NCBI RefSeq assembly: GCF_900107215.1
Contig: NZ_FNPD01000007.1
Location: 1 to 64,000, forward strand
Source of the DNA: Acetomicrobium thermoterrenum DSM 13490
GTDB taxonomy: Bacteria > Synergistota > Synergistia > Synergistales > Acetomicrobiaceae
Direction: 5' to 3'
DNA length: 64,000 nucleotides
In this document: one piece after another, positions 7,606 through 16,529 of the stretch
Layout: each line of letters begins with the position of its first letter
Position numbering within the stretch: position 1 is the first letter of the stretch
Position numbers and translations under genes: made by a program
The notes under the pieces: generated by a model
Told to the model about the DNA's origin: nothing
Databases searched by the model: none
What the model saw: the letters and a program-made list of their open reading frames with translations, nothing else

Positions 7606-9381
7606 TTAGAGCATTGCTTTAATATTATCTTTCAATTTCATAAATCCCCTGCGAATGATATCAGCCATTAATTTTCTACGCTCATTTAAGAAGGTCGTAT
7701 ATTCCATTTCATACCATCTTTCGGGCAGTGCATGCATCGTATACATTTTTTGCAGTTCTTCGCCGGTAAATCTGGCCTCAACTTGAGGCACGTAATCCTT
7801 GGGTGCTTTATCCGATATGGCTATATTGTCACGCCATTCCACCAAGGCGTAGTTAGCCGTCTGATAAATAAGACGCTTCTCTCGAATGCCCATTTTCTGT
7901 AAGTATCGCCGAGGAAACAGATGATGACGTTCCAGGGCTTTCTTTTTACTTTTAATGGTTGGATCCAACAATTCAGAGACCTTCATCTTAGAGTACAACA
8001 CATTGGCATCAAGAAGGCAAAGCGCTGCATAAAAGGCAAATTGGCCAGTACTGCGAGCGGCAGCTGTCTCTAATTCGTTAGGCAGGGTCACTTCCCAATA
8101 GTCTCTCGTAAAAATGGCATTTATTTGTTGATCCAGCACTTTCACAAACCCCTCAGCTGTATCGATCCCCCGTAAGAGCGCTAAATCCTGCTCCATACGA
8201 CCTTCTGGAGAGCTGGTGTAACGTCCCGTAAGAGCTACCATAAAAAACCAGCGAGCCATAACTTCTCTCAGGTAATAAGGGTCTACGCAATAATCCATCT
8301 TACCGATCAACCACATTGCATATGTATAGACTATTGTCATTTCGGAGGAGAGGAGCTGACCACTTTGATAACCGGCACGCTTTAATACCTTAAAGAAATC
8401 GTGCCAATTTTGGAGATTCAAAACACAATCCTGAGCTTCTCTCAATATATCAAATTGTTTTTCTCTCTGCTCTACGGAAAACTGCCGAGTTTGCAAATCC
8501 TTCCCGCGCAGTAGCGAATATACGTGCTCTAACCTTGCTCGACGAAAACCAAGGGCGACACTAGGCCTTAACAACTGATCAGGGCTAGGGGCAAGGTAAT
8601 GGTTATATGGTGATGGACGATTATCAACTGGCGGTTTTTTAGCCTGACGGCAAAACTCTTCCAGTTGTTTTCGACCATCATCCCAAAACACCGACATAAG
8701 TGTAAGAATAAAATCAGCCTGATTAAGGGGTGTACCCTTGCTATTGATGCGAACAAATATTTCTGCAACTCTATCTTCATCAACAGAAGAAGATATTTCC
8801 AACGCAGTAAGAGGATAATCTAAGAGCTTTTCTAACCGTGTGATTGAATTTGCTATTTTTGTTCTTTCTTCATCGGCAATTTCACGATTTGCTCCAAGAC
8901 GATGAAAGAATTTACTTATAAATGTATAACTGCTCACTTCCGGTTTCCATATCTCGCTAATATCGGGAATCCATTCCACATCTCTTTCAATGGCAGGGTT
9001 TGTAACTTCAAATCCTTCTTCTATGGGGTTAAAGGCAATACGAATACGAGCATGACGAAAATCTTTACTTACAATAGGAACTGCCTTAGTTACTGTATAT
9101 AATGAAGCCAATCGTTGTTGGCCGTCTACTATTAACAAACGAGGGGCTTTTTGCTTTTGGCCAGTTCCTATGACTTTATGTTCACCGGGGAAGCCATTCT
9201 CCCAAAATAAAAAATAACCTATCGGATAACCACGATACATTGAGTCAAATAAGTCCCGCACTTTGCTGCTTGGCCAAACAAACGGTCTTTGGATATCAGG
9301 TAGTCCAATCTCCCCTATATCGATATCCTCCACAAGCTTTTTGAGGGTATAATCGACCTTTTTAAAAACAACATCAGGCAT
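7606..9381 (-). CDS. DUF262/HNH protein, GmrSD-like nuclease
   Basis: A 591-residue protein with an N-terminal DUF262 (ParB-like, NTP-binding) domain, including GLPDIQRPFVWP near residue 27 and the hallmark DGQQR at 86-90, then FVRINSKGTPLNQADF near 210. The C-terminal part has ERHHLFPRRYL around H486-H487, the DUF1524-type His-Me finger nuclease signature. This is the fused GmrS-GmrD layout of type IV modification-dependent restriction enzymes; homologs also occur in other defence systems. ATG 9381 has AAAGGATG upstream. It lies 30 bases downstream of the unrecognised gene that overlaps pglZ, so it is probably the last gene of that operon. Modified-DNA cleavage is inferred from the family. 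Confidence 0.8.
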   Translation of the reverse strand: MPDVVFKKVDYTLKKLVEDIDIGEIGLPDIQRPFVWPSSKVRDLFDSMYRGYPIGYFLFWENGFPGEHKVIGTGQKQKAPRLLIVDGQQRLASLYTVTKAVPIVSKDFRHARIRIAFNPIEEGFEVTNPAIERDVEWIPDISEIWKPEVSSYTFISKFFHRLGANREIADEERTKIANSITRLEKLLDYPLTALEISSSVDEDRVAEIFVRINSKGTPLNQADFILTLMSVFWDDGRKQLEEFCRQAKKPPVDNRPSPYNHYLAPSPDQLLRPSVALGFRRARLEHVYSLLRGKDLQTRQFSVEQREKQFDILREAQDCVLNLQNWHDFFKVLKRAGYQSGQLLSSEMTIVYTYAMWLIGKMDYCVDPYYLREVMARWFFMVALTGRYTSSPEGRMEQDLALLRGIDTAEGFVKVLDQQINAIFTRDYWEVTLPNELETAAARSTGQFAFYAALCLLDANVLYSKMKVSELLDPTIKSKKKALERHHLFPRRYLQKMGIREKRLIYQTANYALVEWRDNIAISDKAPKDYVPQVEARFTGEELQKMYTMHALPERWYEMEYTTFLNERRKLMADIIRRGFMKLKDNIKAML

Positions 9382-9411
9382 ATTAACACATCCTTTATTC
9401 TATTAATTTTG

Positions 9412-10236
9412 CTAGTTAGCCTTGCCTATTACCAAAAAATCTTGACCAATTCCAACTGAGAAAGCATCGAGGCGCTCTGAGGCCTTGACCAATTGACCAG
9501 ATGACACTGGGTTTATCCGAAAGGGAAATAAACTTGGCAAGTTAAGTATGGTATCCAACATCAACGGGCCCCCTTGGTGGACATGCAAAAAAGCCTCGAC
9601 CAGCCAAGCAATAACCCTTATGTCATTAATGGCAAATGAAAGTCCGGGGACATAAATCCCCCTATTTGCAGTTCTCCTAAGCAGACCCCAATCGGCAAGG
9701 CTAAGAAATATCTTTTGTACAGCCAGAGATACCGTATCTCGTTCTCCATATTGCTCGCTAATGCGACGTTGCACTTGGCCGACTGACGTTATACCTTGAA
9801 GTCTCAGCTGCCTTCCTATATGCATTGCCACAGCACTCCAAAAAGGATATGCTGCCATGGTCATACCCCAATGAATTATTACATGCTCTTCACGAGGGAT
9901 ATGCGATAAAATTTCCAGGCCATTGTCTCTAAGACAAATCAGATCGATGGGAGGACGAACCCATATTTTCCTTAAAATAGCAATAGTTTTTTTCCTACTG
10001 CCACCTTTAACGTTTTTACCACCATAGAGCTTATTGTCTAGCAACCTTTGAAGGGCATCATAAATGGATGACTCGTCGTTTCCGGCAAGGACTAAATTAG
10101 CTGTTCTTTCCAGCCACTCTAGGCGTATCAGCCTACTAAAACCAATTTGCGAAAATCTTTTTTGTGACGTTAGCTGGCCGTTATGTGGCACAAACTCACC
10201 CCCATGAAAGGATCCGCTCGTTTTATGCTCGTTCAA
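9412..10236 (-). CDS. Unrecognised helical protein in PglZ operon, possibly BrxA-like
   Basis: I do not recognise this 274-residue protein with certainty. It is mostly alpha-helical and basic. IGFSRLIRLEWLERTANLVLAG and SRKKTIAILRKIWVRP form a first half. AYPFWSAVAMHIGRQLRLQG, then VQRRISEQYGERDTVSLAVQKIFLSLADWGLL, suggests two winged-helix-like units. Its ATG overlaps the end of pglZ by 14 bases. In type 3 BREX loci the gene directly after pglZ is brxA (DUF1819, small and helical), and the layout here (RKT, aromatic middle, ERD, then a hydrophobic helix) loosely resembles BrxA. That comparison rests on gene order and shape only. No catalytic motif is visible. Confidence 0.5.
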   Translation of the reverse strand: MNEHKTSGSFHGGEFVPHNGQLTSQKRFSQIGFSRLIRLEWLERTANLVLAGNDESSIYDALQRLLDNKLYGGKNVKGGSRKKTIAILRKIWVRPPIDLICLRDNGLEILSHIPREEHVIIHWGMTMAAYPFWSAVAMHIGRQLRLQGITSVGQVQRRISEQYGERDTVSLAVQKIFLSLADWGLLRRTANRGIYVPGLSFAINDIRVIAWLVEAFLHVHQGGPLMLDTILNLPSLFPFRINPVSSGQLVKASERLDAFSVGIGQDFLVIGKAN

Positions 10237-11068
10237 CCTCGATAAATGGGGCTATAACTTCCTCGATGCTAATGCCACCATGACTTACAATCACATCGTC
10301 CTTTCGAATAAAGGCTGCCCTACTTGGTGCAATTAAAGCATAATAATCTTCTGGGAGGCCGATAGACGGCCATTCCAGTGAATCGGGAAATGACATTTTG
10401 CACTTTGTTCTTAAACTTGGATCGGAATATATACGAACACGCCCCCCCCGCAATTCTGCGGTTACCCCTTCATTAGGACAACCAATTCCCTTGGCCTCGA
10501 TGTTCCCATGATCTGATGTAATATATACTCTAAAACCACTATCTATTAAAATGCTCAAAAGGTCTCTCATGAATCCCTGCTTAGTCCATTGCCAAATCTG
10601 ATTATGCATGCCGGCAGCACCTAACTGCATTCCATGCATTATCCGATCAATCTTATCTACGACCAAACCAGCTACTCGTAATCGATCTTGTTTTAGAACC
10701 TCATAATGTTTACTAGATATTTCATTACCTAACCCTCTGATGTAAGCTATATCATTGGCACTAAGTCCTTGCTCTGCCCAGAATTGAGCCCAAAGATTCG
10801 ATTCTCTATCAGTCGTTCGAATGTTTGTCGGAAAGAACATGGGAGGTTTCCCAGCAAATGCCGCTTGTCGAGATACCGACGTTAAAGTTGGTACCCACGC
10901 AAAAACCGCAGACTCCCTAAACTGCAATCTTGAATCCAACTCTTTTAAGACATTACGTAATGTTATCCATTGATCTAAAGCAAGGCCATCGATTAACAAA
11001 AAAGCTATTTTAGTGCGCTTATCCCCTGCTAGATTTCGCGCAAGGAATCTAGGAATACGATGTAACAT
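10223..11068 (-). CDS. pglZ: PglZ-domain alkaline-phosphatase-like protein, N-terminally truncated
   Basis: The catalytic C-terminal part of a PglZ protein, the core phosphatase-superfamily component of BREX/Pgl phage defence. Metal and nucleophile motifs are present in order: IAFLLIDGLALDQW (D27), PTLTSVSRQAAF (T61-S64), YITSDHGNIEAKG (D186, H187) and VSHGGISIEEVIAPF (H263). Known PglZ proteins are roughly 650-850 residues, with this region at the C-terminal end. Only 281 residues are left here, beginning MLHRIPRFLARN. There is no Shine-Dalgarno, and an IS1182 transposase remnant ends exactly at the ATG (TAATG). The 5' part was therefore probably deleted with the insertion. It overlaps the next gene by 14 bases. 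Whether the stump is translated is unknown. Confidence 0.8.
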   Translation of the reverse strand: MLHRIPRFLARNLAGDKRTKIAFLLIDGLALDQWITLRNVLKELDSRLQFRESAVFAWVPTLTSVSRQAAFAGKPPMFFPTNIRTTDRESNLWAQFWAEQGLSANDIAYIRGLGNEISSKHYEVLKQDRLRVAGLVVDKIDRIMHGMQLGAAGMHNQIWQWTKQGFMRDLLSILIDSGFRVYITSDHGNIEAKGIGCPNEGVTAELRGGRVRIYSDPSLRTKCKMSFPDSLEWPSIGLPEDYYALIAPSRAAFIRKDDVIVSHGGISIEEVIAPFIEVERA

Positions 11069-11818
11069 TACTGAAGTACCACGCTTGTTAATGGGTATCT
11101 GATCAATAGTTTCAGGAGATTATATGCACTGCATATCATCTTCCACTCGCAGCTGCATGCTTCTAACCCCCTACGCATGAACCTGTTAAACCAAGCACTT
11201 CCTTGATATGTCCAAAGACAGGTTTCATTGTGGCACTGCGTTTCTTACACAGTTTTCTGCCCTCAGGAGTCAAAAGCTTATACTCCATGGTGGAAACTGT
11301 AGTAAGAGGCAAGGGTATATTATCTTGCTGGACTTGCTGATCTCCATGATCCTGCTGTCAGGGTTGGTGATATTGGCCTTTATCTTTGTTCCATCTACGG
11401 AAACTGTACTGACATTGCAAAGTCCTGATTCGCAGCATACAGTTAAAACCTGAATAAACAGGCCTGCAAGTTCTGTGGCAAAGTTCTTACGAAAACGGCT
11501 TATGGTAGTATGGTCCGGATGATGGTCATCGGATATGATTTTAAAGGGCACGCTTTCAATACAAAGCTGTTTTATCTTTCTGCTTGATCTAACGCCAGTG
11601 CAGTATGAGTAAAAATACAAAGCTGTCATTGTGGACGGATTATAGGCGACTCTTCCCTCTTCTTTCGGATTGTAGCGTTTATAGAAAGGAATGAGGTCAA
11701 GATGTGAAACTATCTCCATTATGAACCAGAGGAGATGATTTCCCGGTAGGCAGTCTCTCATATCAGGCGGTAAAAGGTACATTTGATCTCTGTCGCTACT
11801 TATAAAGTTATATGCCAT
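11068..11818 (-). pseudogene. IS1182-family transposase remnant
   Basis: From ATG 11818 the product reads as the N-terminal DUF772 domain of IS1182 transposases (MAYNFISSDRDQMYLLPPDM, YNPSTMTALYFYSY, HPDHTTISRFRKNF, VSVDGTKIKAN), then breaks after NPDSRIMEISKSS. The C-terminal end is recognisable in other frames: LTPEGRKLCKKRSATMKPV and GHIKEVLGL, then after a one-base shift at the TTT near 11190, NRFMRRGLEACSCEWKM and ICSAYNLLKLLIRY, stopping at TAA 11068-11070. About 250 codons are represented against 450-550 in intact members, so the middle of the DDE domain is missing. It cannot encode an active enzyme. Confidence 0.85.
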
Positions 11819-11890
11819 AAAGGTCCACCTCAGCCATTTTTGTAGTGATTTGATTCTTAGATTATTATAATGTATTTTGTCTGCGGATAA
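11069..11890 (-). mobile_element. Decayed IS1182-like insertion, right end lost
   Basis: The element separates the DUF2357 nuclease gene from pglZ. Its promoter-proximal side lies within about 80 bases of the DUF2357 stop. I could not find a matching terminal inverted repeat: GGATAACTTTATTCAGCAACA from the left side has no partner near 11060-11100. The transposase coding sequence runs straight into the pglZ stump, so the right terminus and flanking DNA appear deleted. Boundaries are approximate. Confidence 0.6.
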
Positions 11891-11896
11891 CTTTAT

Positions 11897-14425
11897 TCAG
11901 CAACATTTATGCAACAGGTTCTTAAATCTTTTTATAACATCCTCCACATATGTATAATACTCGTCACGAAATGGTCTGCATCTAACCAAGAAACCTGCGC
12001 TTCCGCGATATTGCACTAACATCTTATCAATAGCAAACCACGCACGACCAACAGGCTCATTGTCATGTTGCGCCTTCGGTTGACCTGGCTTTAGACTGAA
12101 ACTTATTCCTGCTGCTTTTAACTCCTCATACAAACGCCATTCCGGTTCTGTTTCCAAGAAAAGTTCAGATAACTCTTTTGCTCTTTGCAGGCCAAGATAC
12201 GATGACCACCGATTTCGAGAAACACGCACACCTTGTCCATTTGGTCCTTTATTCTCAATTGGCTTCTTAAACTCCACGACTTCACCAAGATAGTATACAA
12301 CCTGATATTGATTCTTATTATGACTTGTACTCCACGGGGTTTGGATATCTTTTCGTCTCAAAACTCCGATTCTTTCTACTGGTGCAATATGGGTGATCGC
12401 ACCAGGATTTCGCAATGATGATGGGGAGTATATTGCGACCCAACGCACAGCAAACTGTCTCCTCTGAGTTGGGGTGAGAGGTGTATAGTAGCATTGCTGA
12501 GAACAAATCCATTCAAGATGCTGTTTTGGATTATTTGGCCTTAGCACAGCTATCATTACTATCTCTTTTGCAGCTTCTCTCCAAGAACGCAACTGTTCAT
12601 GAGCACTATGAGGAATTGAACGTTCGGCTATCGACCAACCACCTCTACGAAGAAGCTCGCTCAGCCATTTTTCAAGATAGCGTGTTTCATTCGGAAGAAA
12701 CGGAATAGCTCCTATACCAAGTCGCTCTAAAGAAGTCCAAAAACGACTGTTAGAAAATTGATCATCTTTGTCTACATAAGGGAAGAGTGCTGCTCCTTCT
12801 ACCACGCTATGTTTGAGCCTTTCTGATCTGGGGCCTTCTGAGCTTGTTTCTTCAAGAATAGCATCTCGGTAGCGATGAAGAACGTTGATGGCGTCTTGTG
12901 GTGGCCCTGGTGAACCAAATTGAGACACATAGTCGGGAGAAATTTCTATCCTATATTTAGCATCTAAAACAAGCCTCATGGTGGGCCAATTGGGGTCCTT
13001 TAATGTCAAAACTATATCTGGCTGTTGAGGAAGGAGATAGGCTGCCTTAGTAAACTTTGGGTTATATGTAACTTCGATAGTACTGGAATTATTTACTTCA
13101 AAGCGGACTGTAGATTTGTATCCACGTTTAAGCTGTACCCTAAGGCCATCGCGATCCAAAATTAGCAACCGATCAACTGGGATTTGTTTTCCAAGCAATT
13201 TAGAAATAAGGCGAACGAGGGCTAAATAACACCAATATTCGTATAAGAGATAAATATCTTTAACGGAAAGTTCAATCGGCCCCCCTAATACACGAAGCCC
13301 TCGAAGCAGAATTAGACATGCACGATAAGCCTCACGATATCCCGGAGCCGTCTGTAAAGTGAGCGAAGCAAAACCTGCGGGGGGTAATCCAGCAGCTGCT
13401 ACAATGGGCTCAATTTCCTGAAGGCGTGCAATCCGATTCTCAAACGTAGCAATTTCCTCAAGAATCCTTTTATCTTTATCAGTAATGGTCTGATTGCCCT
13501 TATGTTTTAACAAAATTCTTTTCTTTTCTTCAGTGTTAATGTGCGCCAGTTGTCTACGTATTCTCTCAATTTGTAAAGCAAGCCATCTATGTTCCGATGT
13601 GTCTAATGTTGGGCAAGATCGCCGTTCGGGGAGCTTGCATTTTATCGGGGCTCCGAAGCTGGTTCGCAATCTGGGACCAGAGCCCTTGCCCTGGACAACG
13701 GCACGTAGAACAGTAGAATCAGGTTTATGTATGAGATGGACTCTAGTTGAAAGGAGCTTCCTCGAGGGACCACGATGTGGATGCTGTTCAATATAGCGTA
13801 AACTAAGTTCTAATTTATCGATGACATAACGCAAGAGCGTAAGCCATTCAAGACGCGTGGAGTCTCGAGTGTTCACTGCAAAGCCTAATTGAAATGTGGA
13901 TTGAAGGTATTCTAAAACTAGCGCTGTTAGTATATCTTGAACGTCAGCAATGAGTGTCTCATAATCAGAGGTATAGTCAAGCTTGCTAGGAAAGATTTCA
14001 ACCTCAAAGTCAAATTCTGGTTTCCCGCCAACAAGAACCGTAAAGCGGCTACGTCCTACTTGACCTTTAAAGTTAATTATGCCGTAGACTATTCTGTTCT
14101 CCTCAGTTTTATTGAGACCCCGCAATATTGTCGGATCGCAATGTCTTAATTCCACCCGATCAGCGGTCTTACTCTTTAGAAAGATATTATAATTCGTCTC
14201 TTCATACAGACGCGGCCCAATTTGCAAATATGGATTGTCAGCTACCTGGGGTGGGACTTCATTACGCCAAGTATTACTGCCAAAGGTAGCATTAGGCCGA
14301 CATAGAGAAATGACTAATCGGCCTAATGGGGCTTGCGCTCCCCATATAGTATTTGCAGGATTCCCTTTGGGGCCACTCCAGCTAAGATCAGCTTTGTCAG
14401 TTTCTATGTGAAAAAGTTCTTCCAT
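11897..14425 (-). CDS. McrC-like DUF2357 protein with PD-(D/E)XK nuclease
   Basis: Partner nuclease of a McrB-type ATPase. The first 450 residues of the 842 match the DUF2357 layout: beta-rich N-terminus, long helical middle, and LYEYWCYLALVRLI at 394-407. A nuclease core of PD-(D/E)XK type follows: QPDIVL with P469-D470, then LVLDAKYRI with D488 and K490. The extra 300-residue C-terminus (EFKKPIENKGP, RNRWSSYLGLQRAKEL) is longer than in E. coli McrC and is not recognised. ATG 14425 (MEELFHIETD) lies eight bases after the ATPase stop; an ATG at 14488 would overlap that gene by 55 bases. The pair should cleave DNA upon NTP-driven translocation. Its 3' side is interrupted by the IS remnant. Confidence 0.78.
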   Translation of the reverse strand: MEELFHIETDKADLSWSGPKGNPANTIWGAQAPLGRLVISLCRPNATFGSNTWRNEVPPQVADNPYLQIGPRLYEETNYNIFLKSKTADRVELRHCDPTILRGLNKTEENRIVYGIINFKGQVGRSRFTVLVGGKPEFDFEVEIFPSKLDYTSDYETLIADVQDILTALVLEYLQSTFQLGFAVNTRDSTRLEWLTLLRYVIDKLELSLRYIEQHPHRGPSRKLLSTRVHLIHKPDSTVLRAVVQGKGSGPRLRTSFGAPIKCKLPERRSCPTLDTSEHRWLALQIERIRRQLAHINTEEKKRILLKHKGNQTITDKDKRILEEIATFENRIARLQEIEPIVAAAGLPPAGFASLTLQTAPGYREAYRACLILLRGLRVLGGPIELSVKDIYLLYEYWCYLALVRLISKLLGKQIPVDRLLILDRDGLRVQLKRGYKSTVRFEVNNSSTIEVTYNPKFTKAAYLLPQQPDIVLTLKDPNWPTMRLVLDAKYRIEISPDYVSQFGSPGPPQDAINVLHRYRDAILEETSSEGPRSERLKHSVVEGAALFPYVDKDDQFSNSRFWTSLERLGIGAIPFLPNETRYLEKWLSELLRRGGWSIAERSIPHSAHEQLRSWREAAKEIVMIAVLRPNNPKQHLEWICSQQCYYTPLTPTQRRQFAVRWVAIYSPSSLRNPGAITHIAPVERIGVLRRKDIQTPWSTSHNKNQYQVVYYLGEVVEFKKPIENKGPNGQGVRVSRNRWSSYLGLQRAKELSELFLETEPEWRLYEELKAAGISFSLKPGQPKAQHDNEPVGRAWFAIDKMLVQYRGSAGFLVRCRPFRDEYYTYVEDVIKRFKNLLHKCC

Positions 14426-14433
14426 AGTTTTAA

Positions 14434-16161
14434 CTATAACCAATATGAGGTATACCCATCTTCGACTAAACGCCCCCACATCAAACATAACCTAGCAGCC
14501 AATCGAGGGTATCGGGCATCATTAATTGCATTAGTACGGTTTGCCCCTTCCCAGTTCTCTAATATAGGCCATGCATCCTCATCAGTTGCAAGTGGTTCAC
14601 CTGTCATTGCCCATCCGAGCATGCCTAATATGACTCGTCGGATTGCACTGCTACCTCCAACTATTCTGGGTAGGATTTTCATTTCAAGCGCCAAGTCAAG
14701 AGGATCCACTCTCTCATTGTTCCTCCCCTTGAAAGATTCTTGGATTTCCAATGCATTAATAAGGAAGAGAGCAACTTCGTCTCGAATCCTATAACCAACC
14801 TGTAACTGCGCCAAAGCGAGATATTTATTTATATCTTTAAGTGCCTCGATAGCCCTTGCAATCTCTTTCTCTTCCTCATTTTTCAGGTTATTTAACTCTG
14901 ATAATCTTAAAGCTCTGGGATACCACTTTGAAATAGGCCAATAATTCCTCGTAATCCCTGAATCTACCTGCGTGGCCGTTATTTGAGGTTTTTTCCAGAG
15001 ATCAAGATAAACATCCGAGAGTTCAATTGTAAAGGCACGGTCTAGGACTTTGCGACTAAAACTATGAGAACTCTCATCCATATTGACAGTCCCCACCAAA
15101 CAGAGGTTTGATGGTAAGATGACCTTGCTCCACTCAACATCTTTCTTATTATTAATGGACTGCAAAAGCAAAGGATCACTATCATAGCCTAATTCCGGAG
15201 TACCATGCCTACATTCAATCTTACTAAGAACCTCTGCAAAATAATGTTCAACCCTAGCTAAGTTCATTTCATCAATAATGCATGTCCAAAGGGTATTTCT
15301 ATCGTTCATAGCTTCACGAGCTATTTCGAGGAGTACACCTGGACGAAAATCTCCTTGTAAATCAACATAACCAAGAATATCCGAACTATCAGTCCAGTCT
15401 GGACGAACTGGTATAAGCCTGCTTTTTCCAGAAATCGCCTCTGCAACAAGTGCCGGCAACTTAGATTTTCCAGTTCCAGAAATACCTGCCAAGATCATGA
15501 AAGGTTTGGTACGAACTGCAGTAACGTATTGAGCTATCTGCCATGGTTCATAAACAAATCCATTACTTTGGATATGGGATATAATGTTTTCAATTACGGA
15601 ATACGCATTAATTGGTTTAGTAGATACGTTAGGTACTGGACCAAATTTTTTGAGTTCCTTTTCAATAAACTCATCTATGCTTCCAAAATCCTTTTCTATC
15701 GTTTGAACTTTTGCTGCTGAAATTCTTGTAAAGCCTCTATAGGACTTATTTAAATATTGTGATAAACTCTGAACTGGAATTTCTATTTTTTCAGGCCTAG
15801 AAAGGAAATACATAAACTCCCAAGTGTGTCCATCGGAGTCTGACCCCCATAAAGCCTGTGCACATTTTTCATTTCTACACTTCTTTAATATCTTTGCAAC
15901 ATAATGATATGTATTGTCATACACGCATAGTACATAATCATCTGGTTTTAATTCGTTCCAAAGCCTTTCGTTGCTGGGCCCAGGCATTGCACCCCAAGCA
16001 TAAATGCCATGTCTACTATTAATTAACCGCAGTTCTTCTTGATCCTCAGACTCAAAAAATTTTATGATTTTTTCTAAATTAATCGGATTTTTTATAGATA
16101 TTTCTAAATGTTGTCTTGCTTCTGAATTACCAGCAGTAAAAATGAATATCTGCTTTTCCAT
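14434..16161 (-). CDS. McrB-like AAA+ NTPase with N-terminal EVE/YTH-like domain
   Basis: Motor subunit of a McrBC-type restriction system. Residues 50-150 (HGIYAWGAMPGPSNERLW, PDDYVLCVYDNTYHYVAKIL, WGSDSDGHTWEFMYFL, YRGFTRIS) resemble the EVE/YTH-type head that reads modified bases in McrB homologs. The AAA+ core follows: Walker A GISGTGKS at 226-233, Walker B TCIIDEMNLAR at 293-303, and the McrB-type sensor GTVNMDESSHSFSRKVLDRAF near 357-377. The length is 575 residues. ATG 16161 is preceded by GGAG at a good distance; a GTG at 16170 overlapping the mazG stop (GTGA) is the alternative. It is followed directly by the DUF2357 nuclease. Confidence 0.85.
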   Translation of the reverse strand: MEKQIFIFTAGNSEARQHLEISIKNPINLEKIIKFFESEDQEELRLINSRHGIYAWGAMPGPSNERLWNELKPDDYVLCVYDNTYHYVAKILKKCRNEKCAQALWGSDSDGHTWEFMYFLSRPEKIEIPVQSLSQYLNKSYRGFTRISAAKVQTIEKDFGSIDEFIEKELKKFGPVPNVSTKPINAYSVIENIISHIQSNGFVYEPWQIAQYVTAVRTKPFMILAGISGTGKSKLPALVAEAISGKSRLIPVRPDWTDSSDILGYVDLQGDFRPGVLLEIAREAMNDRNTLWTCIIDEMNLARVEHYFAEVLSKIECRHGTPELGYDSDPLLLQSINNKKDVEWSKVILPSNLCLVGTVNMDESSHSFSRKVLDRAFTIELSDVYLDLWKKPQITATQVDSGITRNYWPISKWYPRALRLSELNNLKNEEEKEIARAIEALKDINKYLALAQLQVGYRIRDEVALFLINALEIQESFKGRNNERVDPLDLALEMKILPRIVGGSSAIRRVILGMLGWAMTGEPLATDEDAWPILENWEGANRTNAINDARYPRLAARLCLMWGRLVEDGYTSYWL

Positions 16162-16166
16162 CAGGC

Positions 16167-16529
16167 TCACTCCGCTTGATACTCTGTATACTTTTTCGCA
16201 CTACCCCTAACAAGTTTAACTGGATATTTACTCGTATTTATATCAATTTTTAGATATGCTACATCAATAATATCTATATTTAACTTATCAGCTAACATTA
16301 CAAGATAAATGAAAATATCTGCAATTTCTTCCTCTACTTGCTTGTGAATAGGTTCTGATAATTTTTTGCTTTGATCTTCAGTCAGCCATTGGAATTGCTC
16401 AACTAATTCACCCACTTCAGCAGTTAAAGCCATTGCTAAATTCTTAGGAGAATGGAACTTGTCCCAATCTCTTTCTTCGACAAAGCGTCTCAGTCTTTCC
16501 TTAAGATCAAATAACGATTTGTCATTCAT
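16167..16529 (-). CDS. MazG-like nucleotide pyrophosphohydrolase
   Basis: All-alpha NTP pyrophosphohydrolase (dCTPase/MazG type) that hydrolyses NTPs to NMP and PPi. The 120 residues show the metal-binding motif pair EVGELVEQFQW (38-48) and EEEIADIFIYLVMLADKL (66-83). A basic tail follows (YPVKLVRGSAKKYTEYQ). The stop overlaps or nearly touches the McrB-like start, so this is the first gene of that operon. Stand-alone MazG enzymes in defence islands are thought to clear damaged or modified dNTPs, or to deplete nucleotides on infection. Which applies here is inference. ATG 16529 overlaps the stop of a seven-codon upstream reading frame. Confidence 0.85.
   Translation of the reverse strand: MNDKSLFDLKERLRRFVEERDWDKFHSPKNLAMALTAEVGELVEQFQWLTEDQSKKLSEPIHKQVEEEIADIFIYLVMLADKLNIDIIDVAYLKIDINTSKYPVKLVRGSAKKYTEYQAE

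Noticed and set aside
11069-11890. A functional insertion sequence
   Set aside because: The transposase is frameshifted and lacks most of its DDE core, and a matching pair of terminal inverted repeats could not be found.
7606-16529. A complete BREX, Pgl or DISARM system
   Set aside because: No BrxC/PglY-type ATPase, methyltransferase, BrxL or helicase is present; PglZ alone is truncated. Only partial resemblance can be claimed.
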